The position numbers and the translations under genes are program-made. A DNA stretch of 64,000 bases from Armatimonadota bacterium. GTDB lineage: Bacteria > Armatimonadota > DTGP01 > JAKQQT01. A model generated the notes under the pieces. The model searched no databases. It saw nothing but the letters and a program-made list of their open reading frames with translations, and was not told the DNA's origin. The stretch is taken from NCBI GenBank assembly GCA_036504095.1, contig DASXVS010000040.1:116470-180469 (forward strand), read 5' to 3'. How positions within the stretch are numbered: the first letter of the stretch is position 1; every line of letters begins with the position of its first letter. This document shows, piece by piece, positions 59,869-64,000 of the stretch.

Positions 59869-60477
59869 TTATCTCCCCGCCGAAGCGTCGGCCACCACGA
59901 CCGTGATGTGGCTTAAGAACTTCAGGATCGGACGTGCGCGACCCATCGGGCCCGGCTTGAAGCGCTTCATCACCGCGGCTTTGTCCGCGTAGCACTCGCA
60001 AATGACCAGTTCCTCGGGTCCCGCGCCCCAACCGTTCTCGGCGTTCGCGGCCGCGCTCTTAACCACCTTGAAGATGTCTTCGGCGGCAAAGTTCGGCGTA
60101 AACTTGAGGATGGCCAGAGCCTGATCCACTTTCTTGCCGCGAACCAGTTCCAGCACGTGCCGGACCTTCAGCGGCGTTCGGCGGATGTTCTTCGCCACCG
60201 CGGCGGCCTCGGCGACCACCACGACTGTCGGCTCTTTGTCGAATTCGGCCTTCAGAGCTTCCGACAGGCGAGCCTTCACGTCATCGGTAAACGCCGTCGG
60301 CTTGACGGTATAAAGCGTGAATACGCGCTGTTTACCCTTGCCGCCAATCTCGTACCGCCGCACGGGCAGTTTCTTGAATGCGGCCATTTGCAGGACCTTG
60401 CGGACCTGCCCCTTCTCTTGTTGCGGGTTCCGGCCCACGCGCGCTGGGGCCGCCCCGGAGTTGTTCGTATCTGTCAT
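59869..60477 (-). CDS. rplV: 50S ribosomal protein uL22 with a long N-terminal extension
   Basis: 202 residues. The last 110 are the standard uL22 ([20 protein letters not shown], then [20 protein letters not shown]), which lines the exit tunnel. The first 90 residues are an extension: a Gln/Asn/Gly-rich lead, then [20 protein letters not shown] and [15 protein letters not shown]. Typical uL22 is about 110-115. GGAGAA precedes the ATG at 60477, and there is no other well-placed start just before the core. Confidence 0.9.
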   Translation of the reverse strand: MTDTNNSGAAPARVGRNPQQEKGQVRKVLQMAAFKKLPVRRYEIGGKGKQRVFTLYTVKPTAFTDDVKARLSEALKAEFDKEPTVVVVAEAAAVAKNIRRTPLKVRHVLELVRGKKVDQALAILKFTPNFAAEDIFKVVKSAAANAENGWGAGPEELVICECYADKAAVMKRFKPGPMGRARPILKFLSHITVVVADASAGR

Positions 60478-60495
60478 AGGTTCTTCTCCGCAGAC

Positions 60496-60780
60496 CTAAC
60501 GCACGCGGCTGGCCTTCTCCGTACGCCCGGCGTGTCCCTTGAACGTACGTGTGAGGGCGAATTCCCCCAATTTATGCCCAACCATATTCTCAGTAACAAA
60601 CACAGGCACGTGCTTGCGGCCATCGTACACCGCGATGGTGTGTCCCACCATTTGCGGGAAGATAGTCGAGCGCCGCGACCAGGTTTTGATGATCCGTTTT
60701 TCGTTATGGGCGTTCATCTTGTCTATGCGATCCAGCAATCGCTGCTCGGCATAGGGACCCTTTTTGATGCTTCTTGGCAT
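60496..60780 (-). CDS. rpsS: 30S ribosomal protein uS19
   Basis: 94 residues, a head protein that binds with uS13. [20 protein letters not shown] and [18 protein letters not shown] are the family motif. GGAGAATATGA precedes the ATG. Confidence 0.97.
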   Translation of the reverse strand: MPRSIKKGPYAEQRLLDRIDKMNAHNEKRIIKTWSRRSTIFPQMVGHTIAVYDGRKHVPVFVTENMVGHKLGEFALTRTFKGHAGRTEKASRVR

Positions 60781-60856
60781 TCATATTCTCCGGCGTCCAG
60801 CGCCCGCGCCCAGCCTCCGGTCAAACAACCGGCCGAAGGCTCAACGCAGACGACTG

Positions 60857-61687
60857 TCAGCCCTTCAATCCGCGGCGCTTCACGATAAGTTTGTCCGTCG
60901 CCTTGTTGTGGCGAGTCTTGGTACCGGTCTTCTTCCCGTATTTCGTCATCGGGGTCTTGCGTCCCACCGGCGATTTGCCCTCGCCACCACCGTGTGGATG
61001 GTCCCTCGGGTTCATCGCTACGCCTCGGTTGGCGGGTCGCTTGCCCATCAGGCGTACGCGTCCGGCTTTGCCGTGGCTGATATTCTCGTGCTCGGCATTG
61101 CCCACGCGGCCGATGGTGGCCATACACGCCGCCAATACAAGCCGCATTTCGCCGGAGGGCAGACGCAGCGTAGCGTACGCGCCTTCCTTGGCGACTAGCT
61201 GCACACTCGTGCCGGCGCTGCGGGCCATCGCGGCGCCGCGGCCGGGCGACAACTCAACGTTGTGCACGGTTGTGCCCACCGGGATGTTCTTCAGAGGAAG
61301 CGCATTCCCCGGCTTGATGTCGGCGCCATCGCCGCTCAGGACCACGTCACCGACCTTCAAGCCGGTTGGCGCGATGATGTAGCGCTTCTCGCCATCGGCG
61401 TAGAACAGAAGGGCGATTCGCGCGGACCGGTTCGGATCGTATTCGATCGTCGCGACCTTGGCCGGAACACCGGCCTTCTCGCGGCGGAAATCGATCACGC
61501 GGTACATATGCTTGTTGCCGCCACCCTGGTGCCGCATCGTCATGCGGCCCTGGTTGTTGCGCCCACCCGATCTCTTGATCGGGCGAAGGAGCGACTTTTC
61601 AGGCGTGTTTGTTGTGACTTCGCTGTAGTCCGGCAGCACGGCGAACCGGCGGCCCGGGGAAGTCGGCTTTTTCTGTTGCAGTGGCAT
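60857..61687 (-). CDS. rplB: 50S ribosomal protein uL2
   Basis: 276 residues, near the peptidyl-transferase centre and needed for subunit association. [20 protein letters not shown] and the C-terminal [17 protein letters not shown] are the signature. ATG at 61687 with GGAGGGAG upstream. Confidence 0.98.
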   Translation of the reverse strand: MPLQQKKPTSPGRRFAVLPDYSEVTTNTPEKSLLRPIKRSGGRNNQGRMTMRHQGGGNKHMYRVIDFRREKAGVPAKVATIEYDPNRSARIALLFYADGEKRYIIAPTGLKVGDVVLSGDGADIKPGNALPLKNIPVGTTVHNVELSPGRGAAMARSAGTSVQLVAKEGAYATLRLPSGEMRLVLAACMATIGRVGNAEHENISHGKAGRVRLMGKRPANRGVAMNPRDHPHGGGEGKSPVGRKTPMTKYGKKTGTKTRHNKATDKLIVKRRGLKG

Positions 61688-61689
61688 GG

Positions 61690-61980
61690 TTAGACTCCCT
61701 CCACCAGTTCGATCTTCTGACCGGGAACGAGCGTAACGTATGCCTTCTTCCACGCGGGCTGGCGGCCGGGACGGCCCTTGCCCACGCGGCGGATCTCGCC
61801 ACGAACGTTCAGCGTGTTGACGGATTCAACCTGCACGCTGTAGATGCTCTCGATGGCCTGGCGGATTTGAATCTTGTTCGCATCCTTGGCCACCCGGAAA
61901 GTGTACTTGCCTTCGTGCTGAAGGTCCACGGCCTTTTCGGTGATCAGCGGCCGTTCGATGATTGTATACGGGTCTCTCAT
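61690..61980 (-). CDS. rplW: 50S ribosomal protein uL23
   Basis: 96 residues, at the tunnel exit where SRP and trigger factor dock. [20 protein letters not shown] and the [20 protein letters not shown] motif are characteristic. It overlaps rplD by four bases (ATGA). Confidence 0.97.
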   Translation of the reverse strand: MRDPYTIIERPLITEKAVDLQHEGKYTFRVAKDANKIQIRQAIESIYSVQVESVNTLNVRGEIRRVGKGRPGRQPAWKKAYVTLVPGQKIELVEGV

Positions 61981-62621
61981 TTTGCGTAGACCTCCCCAAT
62001 GGTCTCGATGGCCGCCTTTGTGGCAACGATGGCGTTGGCATTCAGCAGGTCGTAAACGCTCAAGTCGTCCGACAACGCGAAGTCGATCACGTTCGGCAGG
62101 TTCCGCAGGCTGCGGAACGTCGGGTCAAACGCCTCGCTCAGTACGAACTCGTCGTCGAACACGAAGAGCACTTTCCCCACAGCGTTGATGCTGTTCAGGA
62201 GGGCGATCATGTCCTTCGTCTTGCCGCTTGGCACGGCCAGACTGTCCACGACCCGGAGCGTAGTCTCAACACGGTTGCTGAGGACCCCGCGAATCGCCTT
62301 CTCGTGCATCTTCCGGTTCAGCTTCACGCTGTGATCGCGCGGAACCGGGCCGAAGGTCACGCCGCCGTGGCGCCAATGGGGAGCGCGGGTGCTGCCCTGA
62401 CGTGCGCGGCCGGTGCCCTTCTGGCGCCAGGGCTTTCGGCCGCCGCCGGACACTTCTGCGCGGGTCTTGGCCTTGTGCGTGCCGCTTCGCCACGACGCCT
62501 GCTCCGCGATCACGGCCTGGTGCACGAGAGCCGTGCTGGCGGTGGTCGCGAACACGCCGTCGCTAACCTCAAGGTCGCCGGCCGGCTGGCCGGATTGGTT
62601 CAAAACTTTAATAGTTGCCAT
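61977..62621 (-). CDS. rplD: 50S ribosomal protein uL4
   Basis: 214 residues, an exit-tunnel protein that in some bacteria also represses the S10 operon. The tunnel loop shows GGGRKPWRQKGTGRARQGST. GGGAGG lies nine bases upstream of the ATG. Confidence 0.97.
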   Translation of the reverse strand: MATIKVLNQSGQPAGDLEVSDGVFATTASTALVHQAVIAEQASWRSGTHKAKTRAEVSGGGRKPWRQKGTGRARQGSTRAPHWRHGGVTFGPVPRDHSVKLNRKMHEKAIRGVLSNRVETTLRVVDSLAVPSGKTKDMIALLNSINAVGKVLFVFDDEFVLSEAFDPTFRSLRNLPNVIDFALSDDLSVYDLLNANAIVATKAAIETIGEVYAK

Positions 62622-62622
62622 G

Positions 62623-63240
62623 TTACTTCGCCTCCCGCACGGAAACTACTCCGCCGCGCGGGCCGGGAACGGCCCCTTTGATCAGCAGGAGGTTGCGATC
62701 CGCGTCCACACGGGCAATGGTCAGGCGCTTGGCCGTCACTGTTTCGTGCCCCATATGGCCCGGCTTGCCCGAGTTCTTGAACACGTGCGCGGCATCCGTG
62801 GCGCCGCCGGACTGCGGCTTGCGGTGAATCATCGAGCCGTGTGTCATATCGCCGCCGTGCCAGTGGTACCGCTTCACGACACCCTGGAACCCCTTGCCCT
62901 TGCTCGTGCCGGTAACGTCCACCTTCTCGCCGGCCTCGAAGATCGTGGCGGGGAGCGACGCGCCGATTTCAGCGTCCGTTGCGCCACGTATTTCCTTCAG
63001 ATGGCGAAGCGGCGGGATGTTGTTCTTCGCCAGGTGCTCCCGCTCCGGCTTCGTGAGCCGCTTGGGATGCACTTCCTCATAGCCGACCTGGTAAGCGTCG
63101 TACTTGTCCTTACCGTCGGCGCTCTTCTTCATCGTCACCCGGCAGGATCCCGTGTCTACCACAGTGACGGGGATCACGCGACCATCGGCTTCGATGATCT
63201 GCGTCATTCCCAGCTTTTTACCCAAAATCATTCGGGGCAT
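62623..63240 (-). CDS. rplC: 50S ribosomal protein uL3
   Basis: 205 residues. The PTC-approaching loop includes GTSKGKGFQGVVKRYHWHGG and THGSMIHR. ATG at 63240 (MPRMILGKKLG) is nine bases from GAGGA; a start at 63249 would sit on the site itself. It lies between rpsJ and rplD. Confidence 0.96.
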   Translation of the reverse strand: MPRMILGKKLGMTQIIEADGRVIPVTVVDTGSCRVTMKKSADGKDKYDAYQVGYEEVHPKRLTKPEREHLAKNNIPPLRHLKEIRGATDAEIGASLPATIFEAGEKVDVTGTSKGKGFQGVVKRYHWHGGDMTHGSMIHRKPQSGGATDAAHVFKNSGKPGHMGHETVTAKRLTIARVDADRNLLLIKGAVPGPRGGVVSVREAK

Positions 63241-63249
63241 TGGTTTCAT

Positions 63250-63418
63250 TCCTCAGCCCATACGGGCTGGTCTGCGTTTCCGGGGAAACGTACCCTGCAA
63301 GTCATGGCAGCCGGATTGGCTGCGTTTTTTGAAGATTGAAGATGGATGATGGAAGATGGACCTTGCGCGCAGGTGGATACCTGGCCTACGTCCTACCTCC
63401 CAACCCCTGTCTCCTCGT
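63250..63418. other. rpsJ-rplC gap with hairpins and GAAGAT words
   Basis: A 169-bp gap. AGCCCATACGGGCT, CGTTTCCGGGGAAACG and GAAGATTGAAGATGGATGA-type words are visible. A GCAGCC-GGATT-GGCTGC stem followed by T6 (63307-63330) is oriented on the plus strand, so it does not terminate the minus-strand operon. Confidence 0.6.
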
Positions 63419-63727
63419 CTACAACTTGATCTCGATGTCCACGCCGCTCGGGAGGTCGAGGCGCATCAACGCATCGATGGTCTTCGGAGACGGGTCCAGA
63501 ATATCGATCAACCGCTTATGTGTGCGCAGTTCGTAGTGCTCCATGGACTCTTTGTCGATGGTCGGACAGCGCTGCACACAATAAATGTTCTTTTCCACCG
63601 GGAGCGGCACGGGGCCTGAGAACCGGGCGCCGGTGCGCTTTGCTGTATCCACGATGCGCTCGGCGGATTGGTCGAGCACTTTGTGGTCAAAGGCTTTCAA
63701 ACGGATTCGAACTTTGTCTTTCGCCAT
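63419..63727 (-). CDS. rpsJ: 30S ribosomal protein uS10
   Basis: 102 residues, a head protein that also works in antitermination with Nus[21 protein letters not shown] and the [20 protein letters not shown] motif are typical. It lies between tuf and rplC. Confidence 0.98.
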   Translation of the reverse strand: MAKDKVRIRLKAFDHKVLDQSAERIVDTAKRTGARFSGPVPLPVEKNIYCVQRCPTIDKESMEHYELRTHKRLIDILDPSPKTIDALMRLDLPSGVDIEIKL

Positions 63728-63736
63728 TAATGTTCC

Positions 63737-63805
63737 TTGCGGGGCTGAGAGCTGAAGGCCGACGACTGAGAAGTGATCCCCTCAGCCCACAGCCCTCAGC
63801 CCTGG
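63737..63805. repeat. CTGAG/CCCTCAG-type hairpin between tuf and rpsJ
   Basis: GGGGCTGAGAGCTGAAGGCC and CCCTCAGCCCACAGCCCTCAG run toward each other, in the short gap after the tuf stop. Related runs are at 11993 and 14155. Confidence 0.65.
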
Positions 63806-63813
63806 CCTCTCTG

Positions 63814-64000
63814 TTAATCGGGCAGAACTTCGGAGACGACGCCGGCTCCAACCGTGCGGCCGCCTTCGCGAATCGCGAAGCGGAGACCGATCTCCATCGC
63901 GATCGGAACGATCAGTTCCGCCTTGATCGTCACGTTGTCACCGGGCATCACCATCTCCACGCCTTCGGGAAGGTCCATGTTGCCCGTTACGTCCGTTGTG
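63814..64000 (-). CDS. tuf: elongation factor Tu C-terminal end, partial
   Basis: Sixty-two codons of EF-Tu's third domain, ending [16 protein letters not shown] and a TAA stop at 63814-63816. Upstream residues [20 protein letters not shown] and [10 protein letters not shown] match EF-Tu. The rest lies beyond the window edge. Order tuf-rpsJ-rplC is the standard str/S10 junction. Confidence 0.95.
   Translation of the reverse strand, partial: TTDVTGNMDLPEGVEMVMPGDNVTIKAELIVPIAMEIGLRFAIREGGRTVGAGVVSEVLPD

Noticed and set aside
63307..63330. Intrinsic terminator in the rpsJ-rplC gap
   Set aside because: The stem plus T6 run is oriented on the plus strand, where no gene precedes it; on the operon strand the A-run lies before the stem.

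Overview
The window is high-GC bacterial chromosome with almost no phage or IS content. It combines a full S10-spc-alpha ribosomal cluster, a trp operon, arg and NAD genes, large secreted beta-helix proteins, and intergenic DNA packed with low-complexity palindromic repeats. The mix of GxGYxYP-family protein, multi-domain secreted beta-helix proteins with a dockerin-like tail, a BldC-like helix-turn-helix gene beside a glycosyltransferase, and many intergenic hairpins suggests an Armatimonadota-like organism. That lineage call is inference; Planctomycetes, Chloroflexi or Acidobacteria cannot be excluded without 16S or marker-gene phylogeny.

Layout. 1-9.4 kb (accessory): the 3' end of queA, a MerR/BldC-like protein, a GT4 glycosyltransferase, a 10-copy hairpin array, a coupled Ca2+/H+ antiporter and macro-domain pair, a 1002-residue secreted beta-helix protein and a YegS-like lipid kinase. 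9.3-13.5 kb: a 61-bp repeat array, a phage-type terminase and a winged-helix protein that share a near-identical 51-bp leader, a low-GC orphan gene and a repeat mosaic. 13.5-22.8 kb: recR, a GT2 enzyme, a GxGYxYP protein, divergent MarR and ClC genes, acetyltransferases and a PBP4-type carboxypeptidase. 22.9-32.6 kb, minus strand: trpE, a decayed brnTA pair, a DUF6932-XRE pair, then trpG-D-C-F-B-A and tyrS. 32.8-37.6 kb: a secreted M6 metalloprotease, an HD protein and a small two-gene cassette at the 3' end of nadE. 37.6-42.8 kb: nadE, argJ, argC and an NlpC/P60 hydrolase. 42.9-64 kb, all minus strand: tuf (partial), rpsJ, rplCDWB, rpsS, rplV, rpsC, rplP, rpmC, rpsQ, rplNXE, an EF-G paralogue, rpsNH, rplFR, rpsE, rpmD, rplO, secY, adk, map, infA, rpmJ, rpsMKD, rpoA, rplQ, truA, rplM, rpsI.

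How the genes work together. The ribosomal block runs from tuf toward rpsI and makes most of the large- and small-subunit core plus SecY, adenylate kinase, methionine aminopeptidase, IF-1 and the RNA polymerase alpha subunit. The trp block makes tryptophan from chorismate, with tyrS at its end. Two toxin-antitoxin-like modules sit between trpE and trpG, and the second is so tight against trpG that it probably shares its transcript. A separate small cassette sits directly behind nadE and is bounded by a decayed copy of the nadE tail.

The most unusual signals are: (1) families of intergenic hairpins built from near-repeated 7-10-base words, several recurring between ribosomal genes and some supplying gene ends or displacing ribosome binding sites; (2) a shared C-terminal module ending GL(D/E)PNP on two otherwise unrelated secreted proteins; (3) the DUF6932-XRE pair with an inverted repeat overlapping its -10 box; (4) the terminase/winged-helix pair with duplicated leader; (5) the nadE-tail cassette with a possible ADP-ribosyltransferase-like protein and an EF-Tu-domain-like partner; (6) N-terminal extensions on IF-1 and uL22 and an EF-G paralogue inside the spc operon. 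No tRNA, rRNA, CRISPR array or transposase was seen.
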